A DNA stretch of 64,000 nucleotides from Heligmosomoides polygyrus polygyrus (lineage: Eukaryota; Nematoda; Chromadorea; Rhabditida; Heligmosomidae): NCBI GenBank assembly GCA_947396885.1, contig OX377202.1, positions 31,053,407 to 31,117,406 of the forward strand. The letters are read 5' to 3'. Both the position numbers and the translations under genes were made by a program. The notes beneath the pieces are model-generated. The model saw nothing but the letters and a program-made list of their open reading frames with translations. It made no database searches and had not been told where the DNA came from. Positions within the stretch are counted from its first letter, which is position 1, and each line of letters opens with the position of its first letter. Positions 1 to 18,356 of this stretch are shown in pieces.

Positions 1-280
1 GCAAAGAGCGACGGAGTGGAGGCGTGCCGCGTGCTGACCGCCGGCTGACATGTTATAACCAGGATCTAACATGGTGACCTCCTCTCGATCACACAACTTT
101 GCCGGCTTACAACCGCAACAAATGCAATTTTTCGTTGTTTTTTTTTTGTTTGTGACTTTTTCTTGATTAGGGTTCTATGTTGTTCTGTAGGAGCCGCTCG
201 GTAAGTCCCAAGTGAATTTGTTACATATAACACTTTTTAGTTATGCGGCCCCCGGACTAGGATAGACCCAGTGATCCTAA

Positions 281-321
281 TGATCACAGTAAATCGTAGC
301 TATGCACACCCCTGATGCCGG
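281..321 (-). repeat. solo end of a CAGGGGTGTGC-type DNA element
   Basis: Read on the minus strand this starts CAGGGGTGTGCATAGCTACG. The first 11 bases match the terminal repeats of the element at 11932-14717, and the next bases include a motif close to its cgtaaatcg subterminal repeats. No partner end is seen nearby. The rest of 1-385 shows no recognisable gene. It should lie in the transporter intron or just 5' of its first visible exon. Confidence 0.35.
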
Positions 322-385
322 CGTTTTACTGTTTTTTTCTGCGTGATTTTTGATCCGATGTTATGAAGCTGCAATGTTTATTCAG

Positions 386-8711
<8,326 letters not shown>

Positions 8712-8863
8712 CTGTTTGGCGTGTTCAAAGCGGGTAACGATCGCAGAATCGCTGCGAGGATTCGAATGTTGGCAAGGCCGACCTATTTATTGTCACTTTT
8801 CATTTTGCCATGTCTGCCAATGTTGTTACATGCATATAGTTACCAACTATCATCACGTTCCAT

Positions 8864-8869
8864 AATAAA
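8864..8869 (+). terminator. polyadenylation signal AATAAA of the ABC transporter
   Basis: A canonical AATAAA lies about 150 bp after the transporter stop codon, a usual 3'UTR length for nematodes. No competing signal lies closer. Confidence 0.6.
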
Positions 8870-9045
8870 ACGCCTCTATTCGAGTGTGTCGGTTGACATA
8901 GCGCTGCTCCTGCAGTCCTCCCGCAGCTCCACTCCTCACCATTTCTCACGTGGCTATCAGCTAGCTGTATGTCCGGTCATCCCGCTGGTAGCAGACCCTC
9001 TCAGGCGACCCCCTTGGCCCCTGCCTGTTACGCGCCAGGGCAGCC

Positions 9046-9162
9046 CAGTATACACTGGATCCGATCGGAAGTCTTCGGGTAATTGGATGATTGGCCACGG
9101 AGTTTTGGATGAATCGGATCAGGATATCCGAAAATGATTCATTCGGATCCAATGTATACAGC
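9046..9162. repeat. short MITE with imperfect ~32-bp terminal inverted repeats
   Basis: 'gtatacactggatccgatcg' at the left pairs with 'cattcggatccaatgtatac' at the right. Only about 50 bp lies between the arms. It sits 3' of the ABC transporter. Confidence 0.55.
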
Positions 9163-9577
9163 CCAGTGACTCATCCTCGCATAAGGTATTGGAACACCGC
9201 GGTATCATCCCGCATTGATGGAAAAGCGTGAGTGTGCGCGCGTTCACCTCTGACAACATAGAGACACAGTGAAGCCAAGCTTATCCAAACGCGTAGGACT
9301 TTAAGGCAAACTGCGCCTATTAAATGGCTGCTGGTAAATCAACTTTAAACCGAACAATACTGATCAATATTGGGTTGAGAAAAAATGGACCTGGATTTCT
9401 GATCTCAAAAAACCAAAATAAGAATAAAACTCAGTCAACTGCATTGTCTCTACTGTTGCCTAAAACACGTTTTCATCGATCCTGCAGCTTTTCGGTTCCC
9501 TTTCCTCGAACTGCGGCGCTGCGAAAAGAAAAGCTGAGCAGTATCAATACCCAAGTGACGCAGCTAGCGAACCAATA

Positions 9578-9655
9578 TTAGTATAAATCCTTTATTCCGG
9601 CTAATGTTTCGGCATAACCCCCTTCTTCAGAGCCTGAAAAAGTCAAGTAGAGCTT
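9578..9655 (-). other. possible relic of a Penelope-type hammerhead-bearing end
   Basis: On the minus strand a 'ctgaagaag' block is followed 13 bases later by 'cgaaacatt'. This resembles the CUGAUGA...GAAA core of hammerhead ribozymes carried by Penelope-like elements, but the first core differs by one base (CTGAAGA) and stem II is poor. Very tentative. Confidence 0.15.
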
Positions 9656-9959
9656 GGAAAACCATCCGTCCAAGAACCGTTTCAGACCAAAGCGGTGAAT
9701 CAGAGTTGGAAGGAGACGGAGACGAAGCACAAAAAGGTAACACAAACAGTCCAGAGCACTTGGGCGAAAAGTACCACTTTTAAGGCGACACATGAGAGGA
9801 TGAGATCACTTTCGGTTCACCCTCCTAGCGAGCCTCTGGCAGACTGTCCTCCGGTTCGAGACGGCAAGGGTCAACGTACGGGACCACCTCCTGTATCACC
9901 GCTACGCGCTCCCCTTCCTGTTGATTGTGTGGTTCCTAGCGGCAATCCACAGCGCTTTT

Positions 9960-10035
9960 AGTGTTTTGCGCGCCGAGATTTCGAACTCGCGTGCCAATAT
10001 CGTCACCGCCACGCCAACCCCTGCGCCATGGTGAC
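9960..10035 (-). repeat. second tRNA-like (A box/B box) sequence
   Basis: On the minus strand 'tggcgcaggggttgg' (A-box-like) is followed by 'gagttcgaaatctc' (B-box-like). A cloverleaf is not convincing, so I call it a tRNA-derived retroposon head rather than a tRNA gene. The flanking stretches 9165-9577, 9660-9955 and 10040-11000 contain no recognisable gene. A 135-codon minus ORF at 10150-10557 has no recognisable domain. Confidence 0.4.
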
Positions 10036-11003
10036 ACCGCAGTCACCCAGCGGACCGGAGCTATCGCACCTACGAAGCATGACCAAATGCTCTTTAACGC
10101 GCTCCCCAAGGGGTCTACCCGATATACTCGCCGTTGCAACCCATGCACTTTATAAGGTGTACCACACCTGAGACCATACAGTCTCCCTCCTTACCGAATT
10201 GGCAAATAATGAAAAGCTGAGCGACGCCAGTTTCGGGTAGCGACAGCTCATTGAACCTCTTGTCGCTTCACGATGTGAAGCAGGTAGCAGCCAAGTCGGG
10301 AGAGTCAGGGTGGCCATGGAATAGAACTTCCAGTCCGACAACCTGGAGACTAAGTTCCCGGTGTGGGAACACATTAAAATAAGGCATTTCCTTTGAGGTC
10401 CCCAAACAACAGTGCGATCTTCCCGTGTTGGCCATCTTTTGTAGGAAATGGCCAATGGGGCAGCCACTGGCACTGTCGCCTCTGGCCCACACAAACCAAC
10501 TCTCGTCCTTAGTAACTTCGGAAAGCCTTTTCTGTGTTGGCGCTGTTTCACAGCCACTGATTCTCGATCACGGTGTTCCAGTAGTGGCGCCCAACTTGGA
10601 ACCCAAAAGTGGTGTCGTGAGGGTGGTCCACTATGGTCCTCCTACCACACCCAAGTGTCGCTAATAATTCGCGAGTGTATAAAGTGTATAAAGCGATGTT
10701 ACTATTACTATTACCATTTATTGCGCAGCATAAGGCACACGGCAGGCGAAAGCTAACTCCAACATAACGCAAACGCAACAGAACCAAAACAAGTAGGATC
10801 AATCAAATCATCTATGAGTCAATCAAAGCGTAACAGCCGCTTCTCTGCTATCCGCCCGCAGGCTCGGAAACAAGGAGGAGATGGTGTAACTTCGAATTTG
10901 AACGGCAAATATTCAGACTCAGCCTTACATGCAAACATGTGCTGCCGAATACTTGTCCTAGGAACTCGATACCTAATCTTTACCGAGCCACCTCTATTTC
11001 TGT

Positions 11004-11168
11004 GGTCGGATTCATCAACGACTTACATAACTTTAACAGAGAATTCACAGCGGAGAACTCAGATAACGCGGCTTATCGCTCACCATATCTCTTGGTAAGC
11101 CGCGCTATCAGGGATCTTGGCTGTATTTTTTCTGTTAAATTGCTGTAAGTCGTTGATGAATCTGGTCC
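11004..11168. repeat. palindromic MITE family P, copy 1
   Basis: The left arm begins 'ggattcatcaacgacttaca' and the right arm ends with its reverse complement. The arms (about 70 bp) include 'tttaacagaga' and 'cggcttatcgctcacc'. Two more copies are at 16402-16566 and 26452-26627. Confidence 0.75.
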
Positions 11169-11334
11169 CAGGAGTCAAAGACATCAAAGAACTTGGGGAA
11201 TCAATTTTGAGAATCCCAGAGATTATTTTGAACACCGTACACACATCATGAAATTTCCGGCGAGATTCAACTCTATGTAGTTTGAACGCAGCATTCCACA
11301 TGTTTAGGTATTATCCGAAAATCCAATTGTTCAA

Positions 11335-11480
11335 CAATTTTGTGACTCCGCGGCGGTAGTTCTAAACGACATGACTGTGGTACCGTGGACGCCTAAAAAC
11401 AATCTACTGTGACAAGAGCGCAGCCGTGGTGGACAGCTATTTTTCTGAGCTATCGTGGGACCGCTCAAGAAATCTGTATC
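11335..11480 (-). repeat. dispersed repeat family D, copy 1
   Basis: Blocks 'ctactgtgacaagagcgcag', 'cgacatgactgtggtaccgt' and 'gggaccgctcaagaaatct' are found inverted at 16900-17060. It abuts the 3' end of the RTE fragment at 11480-11931. Confidence 0.5.
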
Positions 11481-11931
11481 ACCTGTATCACCTGTCGTCC
11501 CGCTGATCATCGACTTGCTCGAGCGGGCGCCAGCAGCGTCTCCATTCGTCCCTGTCGCGTGCCAGAGTGCTCCAATGGATCCTCCTCGCTCGAGGGACAC
11601 GAAGAATGTCATATCGTTTGTTCAGGGCTTTCACGAAGAAGTCCGACCAGCGCGTTGGTGGGTGCCCTGGTGTTCTCTTGACATCCCGCAGAATCCAGTC
11701 GGTGACGGCTCTCGTCTAGCGGGTGTCTGCGAAGCGCATTACGTGGCCGGCCCACCTGCTCGGAACTCCGGAGGCCTTCTCTCACTTGCGTGAGTCGTGT
11801 CACTCCGAGCATCGTCCTCTCGATCTCACGCTGCGCGGCGCTGATCGCGTGTTCATCCTGCTTACGTATGGCCCAGGTCTCTGAGGCGTATGTTAGGGGA
11901 GGAAGAACAGTGGGGTCGAATAGGTGGGCAC
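11480..11931 (-). pseudogene. RTE-type LINE, C-terminal RT fragment and 3' end
   Basis: Minus-strand frames, broken by shifts, read as the C-terminal part of an RTE-clade polyprotein: TYASETWAI then [29 protein letters not shown], and [14 protein letters not shown]. The element ends in two copies of 'aggtgatac', a simple-repeat tail typical of RTE elements. The endonuclease and RT core are absent, so it is a 5'-truncated insertion. Confidence 0.75.
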
Positions 11932-12360
11932 CAGGGGTGTGCGTAAATGAAATCCGGAATTTCGTAAATCGTAAAGCGTAATTACGAAAAAATCGTCGTA
12001 AATCGTAAATCGTAAATCGTAGTGCATCTGAATACCTGATTTTCTTTTATTATATTAAGGCTAATCGAAGGGAAATATTTTTATTGAGTCGTTTTCAGTT
12101 CGAGCTGGACACATTTCTAATTAAACTGGAAGCTAGAACTACACAAAGGTTAGGGGTTTTCACTTGCAGAGCAGGATCGACATATTTGTCTCTAAAACAC
12201 AATTTTTGTGTTGTCAGGCAGGTTTCCAGCTCTTTCAAACGTATGGCTGAGAAGAAGCTGCTTCTCTTCTAAAGTTTTGAGAACCATGATGTCTCTTTTA
12301 GTACCGTGTTTTTTTTGTTCATTGTTTTTTTTTCTAACGTGTGTCTTATACCACGTAATA

Positions 12361-12505
<145 letters not shown>

Positions 12506-13125
12506 AGCCACTAAAATCAATTAACATCTTTCAAATCGAGCTGGACAAGTTTGAGGACAATCAAAATAAACTACTTGTTCAGAACGCTATCTACTAGGAC
12601 ACCTATGCACGTTGCACTGCTTGGACGACCAAAAAATGTGCATCATAATGGCTAGCCTTTAGCTTGCATATAAAAGTATGGCTTCGAAGAATCAACCTCT
12701 ACAAGCCAGAGTCAAAACCAATTAAAATGATTCCATTCAAAACCAAAAAATCATTTCATCACTATCAACTCGACGTAAACAGCATTTACACAAGAAATCC
12801 AACAAGCATCGCCTACTGAGTGAGCACATGGCACACTTCTATCGTTTGGCACATCTGAAGTTCTAAGCCTATCCACATTCTGAATTGTACCAAAGGGCAT
12901 TTTTGCAGCAGACGAGAAGGTATTGTGAGACAATTAGAAAAGTATGATCACTTTTTCTTTTTAGACACTCATTATAGTCTGATTTTTCAACTCTAGATTA
13001 CAAAAAGGAGCATCGTATGCGACATTCTTTAGAAGTAGAGTAGAGAAGAGCATTGTTTGAAGTGAAGTGTTGAACTGGTTCGTAGGTGCAAGGTGCATTT
13101 TAAACATATGGAAGACCCATGGTAG

Positions 13126-13272
13126 AGAAGTCGGAGGAGGAACGACTGTCGCGCGATTCAGAGTAGAAGTTCTTCATTCGGATCCTACCACGGCCAACCA
13201 ACTTTTTCATATTTCCTCGGTCGGTGACTTGGTACGGGGCTTGTCTGGAAAGGATAAAACACTGACCTTTAC
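13126..13272 (+). repeat. SINE copy, 5' part, interrupted at 13272
   Basis: Starts 'agtcggaggaggaacgactg' and runs through 'ggtcggtgacttgg' to 'actgacctttac'. The SINE resumes at 13527 after a 254-bp insertion. Confidence 0.6.
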
Positions 13273-13310
13273 GTTGTTAAAGGATGTTTTGTTGCGATCA
13301 AAACTCTTGC

Positions 13311-13380
13311 GCCAGGCGGGACTCGAACCCGCATCCGCTGCTTTCCGGGCAGCGATGTTCGCCTTACACCACGGCGCTGT
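13311..13380 (-). tRNA. tRNA-like sequence (pseudo-tRNA, left arm)
   Basis: The minus strand folds as a cloverleaf: acceptor GCGCCGT with CTGGCGC (6 of 7 pairs), anticodon stem GCTGC/GCAGC with loop CCGGAAA, and T arm GCGGG-TTCGAGT-CCCGC. Position 33 is C instead of the invariant U. The apparent anticodon GGA (Ser) lacks the long variable arm of a serine tRNA. It is therefore a pseudo-tRNA or retroposon head, not a functional tRNA. Confidence 0.35.
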
Positions 13381-13382
13381 TT

Positions 13383-13445
13383 GACCGCACGTAACATCTC
13401 TGCCCGAAAAGCAGCGGATGCGGGTTCGGGTCCCGCCTAGCGCAA
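13383..13445 (+). repeat. tRNA-like sequence (right arm, inverted copy)
   Basis: Carries 'agcagcggatgcgggttcgg' and 'gtcccgcctagcgc', the same T-arm and 3' acceptor as the left arm. The 5' acceptor and D-arm are diverged. Confidence 0.4.
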
Positions 13446-13526
13446 GAGTTTTGATAGCAACAAAACATCCTGTAACAACATATAGCCTCTCTACCAGCCT
13501 CTCCAGGCTTAAGCAAATGTGGTAAA

Positions 13527-13660
13527 ACTGACCTTTACATCGACTGGCCGCCGCAAGTCATTCTATAGGTTAACCCACACTCAAACGAACTCCACGATAT
13601 CCCATAGAGGTAGAATGAGTGGTCTCAAACAGGAAACAAACTAACGCAGTGCTTTACCCT
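13527..13660 (+). repeat. SINE copy, 3' part, resumed after the insertion
   Basis: Continues the SINE body ('gactggccgccgcaagtcat', 'ccacgatatcccatagagg') interrupted at 13272. Confidence 0.55.
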
Positions 13661-14717
13661 TCAGCGTTTTTTGAAGGCATTTACAACTTCTGGAATGAAA
13701 GAACGTCGTTTGACGATACCTAGCAATTACTTTCGGTATTTACTTCGCCCACATGTTTGCTTGTACTTGTTAGATTTCGGAAAGTCCAAATTATCACACC
13801 ACTAATCAATGACTGTTTGCATTCGCCAGTCCTACTCTCCATTAGCATTGTGAAATCAAACCATTGAAAAAGGAGTCCAAAAGTGTCAAAACCACTTCAC
13901 TTCTTTCTTGACAAAATCAAAAGTTTTGTTTAGGTTGCACCTTGTTTGCAAATATATTCCGCAGCATCACGTGCTGTGATAATGAGATCGAAATATGAGT
14001 GTTTTATTTTTTCAGCAGCTTAGCTGTTATTCCACAATCCGCCTGCAATCAAGACCAATATTCCTTGATGGCTTTGCTTCAGTTCCACTCGCATTGGAAA
14101 GAGCAGTTTAAAAATATGCTGAAAAAATCACAAGTTGAGTAGGCGATGGTTGCAGCCCAGAATATGATTCAGCAGGTGATCATATTCCTTCCGGTACAAT
14201 GCGAATTTGCATATTTTTCTGTGGACTGGAATGTAGTGTTCTCAGGCAATTGCAATGTGAAATGTTCTGGAGTGCAACCAAAAAAGGGCTAGCCCAGTTT
14301 CATCGCCAGGATTTTACAATTCTAATCATTTATTGTCATTGCTTCTTCTCTAGTATAACTCTGATACCAACTCGGCAGCCCTTGAAGAGGTGAAAAGAGG
14401 GGTAGGCAGATGAGTCGAGCTCGAGCGGCCTAAACACAAAGCTGTGTTTGTTTGTTACAGTGCCACAGCAGAACATAGAAGAGTAGATAGGAAACAGCAA
14501 TGAGCTATGGGAGTAGACTTTAAAAGCGGGTACATCGTAATAACCCAAATTGCATCACGTTATGTGGACGCTGCCATCTCTGCACCGAAGATCAGATTTA
14601 CGAAAATTTACAATTTACGACCCAAAATGTCGTAAATCGTAAATCGTAAAAAATTTGTCAAAAATCACCGTAAATCGTAAAATCGTAAATCGTAAATCGT
14701 AATTACGCACACCCCTG

Positions 14718-15252
14718 CTTGAGACCTAACAACTCTGGGATACAACCTAAGTCTCCCTGTTCTATTTCTGGTCAGTGGTACACCAAAAAACTCTGTAGGG
14801 TCTATTGAAAGCTTTCTAGATATAATTTTTAATAACATGATTAGGTCCGCTATCTTCCGCCTAGTGCATAAGGAGGGTATACCTAGTTGTCTTGCCCTAT
14901 CAGCACCACTGGGAATGTCGGCATATCCCATTCTAAAGCATCTCATGAACAGCTTTCTTGTATAGTTGTTTTGGACACTTTCAAGGAGCTTAATAAACTT
15001 CTTTTGACAGGGGTTAAACACGGTGGTGGCAAATTCCATGATGGGTCTCACATAGCATATGTAGGCGCGTAAGAGAACCTGGGATCGTTTGTCTTAAGTG
15101 TCTTGAACAGGTTGTAAGTCCGATAGTTTGCCTTGTTCACAAGCGATTTGTAGTGCGAGCCAAAGTTAAGGTCACTCGATATGAGAACACCTAAGTCCTT
15201 AGCTTCCGTAACCTGCTCCAAGTTAATACCCTTAAGACTATAGGCTGGACAT
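14718..15252 (-). pseudogene. CR1/Jockey-like LINE, RT C-terminal fragment
   Basis: Minus-strand frames give VTEAKDLGVLISSDLNFGSH, NYRTYNLFKTLK, MRPIMEFATTVFNPCQKKF, LLESVQNNYTRKL and GIPSLCTRRKIADLIMLLKI. This is the post-RT region shared with the fragments at 29905-30350 and 62693-63515. It is broken by at least one frameshift and loses its 3' end at the CAGGGGTGTGC terminus at 14717. It joins directly to an RTE endonuclease at about 15253. Confidence 0.75.
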
Positions 15253-15777
15253 GATGAACTCAGACAGCCTTTCACCTTGCTCGTTCCACTCCAAACCGTG
15301 GGCTCCGATGTGAAGTTCTTCCGGCGACCTTCGCGGTCCGATCTTGAAGCCTCCGACGATCACCTTGTAGAAGGTGTGATCTTCCTTATAGAACTTCTCC
15401 AGCTCCACGTAGAAGGCTTCGACCTCTTCGTCGACGTAGTCGGATGTTGGTGCATACGCGACGAATACAGTCCAAACTGGCACGGAGCCACATCGCTTCA
15501 GTCGCAGGCGTCCGATTCGGGTTGTCAGAGACTCGTACGAATCGATGTTCATGGGCAAGTGCGTGTTGACGAGGACACCAACGCCGCCTACTCCCCTGCT
15601 GTCGCATGTTCCGAGGAACAGTTCTTCTCCGGAGTCGTAGGCGGCGTGTAGGGGGTGGTGTCTTCCAGTCTCGGTCAGTCCGATGACGTCGTACTTGATC
15701 TTCCTGGCTTGCATCATCAGGTCCTCGACGGATGCTTCCGACGCAAGCGTGCGGGCGTTGTAAGTACAGATCGTCAT
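15238..15777 (-). pseudogene. RTE-type LINE, apurinic-like endonuclease domain
   Basis: A 179-codon minus ORF encodes an exonuclease-endonuclease-phosphatase fold of the RTE-1 type: [59 protein letters not shown] and FYKVIVGGFK. The usual N-A-K pair after the last strand is missing (GGFKIGPRRSPEE), which removes a catalytic-region residue. The ORF ends a few codons after SEFIM, where CR1-like sequence begins, so the RT domain is absent. Confidence 0.8.
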
Positions 15778-16376
15778 CTGGTCCTCAATTTGCGCAGCCT
15801 GGTTAGGCCCTGAAATTTTAGCAGCCTCTCCGTACTCGTCCTTCCCATCGTTGCAGAAATGGATGCTCTTTCGGAGTCAGTGGAATGAGGCCCTTTAGTG
15901 CTGGTGTTTTTGACTGGAGTACACACGGGTAGCTAGTCGGGCTCTGTCGTGCGGGCGAAGAACTCCGGGCAGCCAGCCAGACTGCCCGAAGGGACGGGGC
16001 GAGACTTAAGGCGGCCTCGAATCGCCTTACATGTACTCCCAGTCTATCGAGTGCAAGCTTTTGGCCGAGCCGACACAGTTACAATCCGCGCAGTCACGGA
16101 CACATCAACGCACACTGTGCATGAACATGCCGCTCCCACGCACAAGGAACGCGTCGACCCGACACAGCAGGAGCAAGGAGTCCATCCCCTGCATCCCGCC
16201 TGCGTCTCTGGGCAGTACACGGTCGCATTTGGTTCGCGTTTAATTCCCCTATCCACCACCCGGGGACGCGCCACGTGGCCCTGCGACAAGCGGCCCGAGA
16301 TCTCTCTTAACAAGAGAGCCCGAAGGCTCTCTATCGAGGGAGATCAAGAAATCTACAAACCGTTATGTTTCCCCAC
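15778..16376 (-). mobile_element. 5' leader of the RTE element
   Basis: GC-rich sequence continuous with the endonuclease ORF and free of host genes. It includes a strong local hairpin at about 16300-16345 (gagatctctc...gagggagatc). Taken as the RTE 5'UTR by position. The boundary is inferred. Confidence 0.45.
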
Positions 16377-16401
16377 GACTATTGAACATTTTCGACCCCA
16401 T

Positions 16402-16566
16402 GGGCCGGATTCATCAACGGCTTACAGCAATTTAACAGAGAAAACAGCCAAAAACCGTGATAGTGCGACTTGCTAAGCGATACGTTGAGCGACTGACATA
16501 CGACGCGCTACAAGGAGTTTAGGCTGTAATTCCTCTGTTAAATTGCTGTAAGTCGTTGATGATCCC
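16402..16566. repeat. palindromic MITE family P, copy 2
   Basis: The arms start 'gattcatcaacggcttacag' and end with the complementary 'ctgtaagtcgttgatg'. Same family as 11004-11168. Confidence 0.75.
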
Positions 16567-16774
16567 AGAGGTCGAGGAGAAGCCGGAATTCTTCACCGCA
16601 CTTTGACTGGGTCGGTTATTCACGGTGCTTCTCTTCAAAGACATTGCGCTAGTCTCGTTCCCCGTGGCGGTAGGGAAAATCCTCAGACGAAGTATAGGCG
16701 GTATAGGTGAACATTATGCCACCGGTTTTTCTCGCCCACGCCTATCGTAACCTATCGTAATAAGCAGAAATTTT

Positions 16775-16870
16775 GAAGCAGATGTCAGATTCGTGATTGG
16801 AGCACCTAAATAACCGTCCAGCCCAAGGGTGACCAAAAATTCCGACTTCTTCTCCCCCCTGGGTTCAAAA
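16775..16870 (-). repeat. dispersed 'cgaatctggcatc' foldback motif
   Basis: Reverse-orientation copy of the block seen at 1240-1330, 41797-41860 and 52995-53365 ('cagattcgtgattggagcac', 'ccaagggtgacc'). Confidence 0.45.
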
Positions 16871-16899
16871 ATGTACAGTAATGGTGGTAAAACATGACA

Positions 16900-17060
16900 T
16901 GTATGTAGATTTCTTGAGCGGTCCCACAATATTGCAGATCTGCCCACAACAGCTACACTCTTGTCATACCTTTCGTAGATTGTTTTCAGGCTCTCACGGT
17001 AGTACAGTAATATCGTTTCGAGCTACCGCCACCGAGTCACAAAAAATTGTCGAACTTTTC
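16900..17060 (+). repeat. dispersed repeat family D, copy 2
   Basis: Inverted match to 11335-11480: 'agatttcttgagcggtccca', 'ctacactcttgtca' and 'gctaccgccaccgagtcaca'. 17060-17280 holds nothing further. Confidence 0.5.
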
Positions 17061-17281
17061 AATTTTCGGAAAATACCAAGACATCTCTTTCATTGTTTCC
17101 GATTTTTTTTTTTGAGACGCGTCGCTTCACCTAGTGTGTCGAGAAGATTAAAAATGGGAAACGTATAAACGGTACAAGGCACGTTGACTACCCCTTGGCG
17201 ACAATACACTACACCTGATTACTAGCGCATCTTAGTGGTAGTTTTTAGCATGTATATTTGACCAACAAAAAAGCCTACCGC

Positions 17282-17470
17282 CTGGCATGTAGCACAGTCG
17301 GCTCTAAACGACTCACAATAAGGTCCGACCTAGAGTAACGAATCCTTCCCTCGCTCGATGAAGTACTAGCCTGAGAATGGACAGACGCTGAGTAATTTAC
17401 CGGCTGGCCACCACAAGTTACGAGCATGGATGGCCTCATCCCAAAGAGGGACAGATAACCGCAGTTCTTT
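17282..17470 (+). repeat. degenerate SINE copy
   Basis: 'gcatgtagcacagtcggctc' aligns with the SINE A box, and 'ccggctggccaccacaagtt' and 'catcccaaagagggac' align with the body. The B box is lost. 17470-18356 shows no other recognisable feature. Confidence 0.45.
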
Positions 17471-18356
17471 ACTTTTTCGCTCTGCCTAAAGAATAACAAG
17501 CCAATATGAAGCTGCCATAGAACCCGAGGATCGAAAAAGAAAATTTAAAATTAGTTTGAATTAGAACATATCAATACTTTACCATTCAAAGAATCTGCTA
17601 TCAACTCATTCACTCTGAGGAGATGGAAGACCTGGATTGGACCCTCAGACCCGAAGCTAAACTCTACTTGGTAGATAAGCAAGAACTGGATCGGCGCCTC
17701 TCGTCATAGCGCTACATGCCATTTCGTCGGCGAAATGCAAATGGAAGATGAACGAGGTCGCAGACTTTATTCGTGCACTTTGAGAGACAGCATAGCATAA
17801 TTCTGAGTGGGAAGCACTTAGAGCATCGAAACACGTGACAACGGACTTGGGCGAATAGAGCTCTCGTCCCAAGTGGTCTACCTACTGCAGTTTCTCACTT
17901 AGAGATACGAAATTAGCCAGACAATTAGTGCTGTTCTACTCCTACTTCACTGTACCACCTCTGAATAGATATGTTATTGCACCTCACCCACAAATTTCGC
18001 TGTACTGTACAGTAATGAATCAGCTCACTCGTCGAAACAAAGGAAGCGAGGAGAAAGCTGACCAAGTGAGCAGGATTAAGGGTACGTGCTCAAAAATCAT
18101 TGGTTATATAATTAAAGGCGAACGTATGAGGTGCTGAAGCTATCTGAAGCTTGTCAAAACAAAATCAGACAATAAATACAGTAGAATAATTGGAAACTGC
18201 ACTACATGACCCACATTTACAGAATACATCACAGCAATGAAACATCGTAAGAGCATTAAGGAAGTAGGCGTGCTTGGCACATCGGTCTTCGGTCATCAGA
18301 TGTGATTCGCAGTTTCGAGTTAGAGTTAGCAGATCATGAGGTCGCCATGAGGGGAT

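Larger units (their letters stand above)
13273..13526. mobile_element. palindromic tRNA-like retroposon with 12-bp target duplication
   Basis: Inserted in the SINE and flanked by a direct repeat 'actgacctttac' (13261-13272 and 13527-13538). The insert is an inverted repeat with arms of about 100 bp centred near 13381. Each arm carries the same tRNA-like sequence in opposite orientation, so the two T-arm halves point outward. It reads as a recent retroposon, not a host gene. Confidence 0.65.

Noticed and set aside
9578..9655. Hammerhead ribozyme
   Set aside because: First core box has CTGAAGA instead of CTGATGA and stem II is poor, so kept only as a tentative relic.
10150..10557. 135-codon minus ORF
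   Set aside because: No family resemblance and no splice context. Likely chance in GC-balanced repeat-derived DNA.
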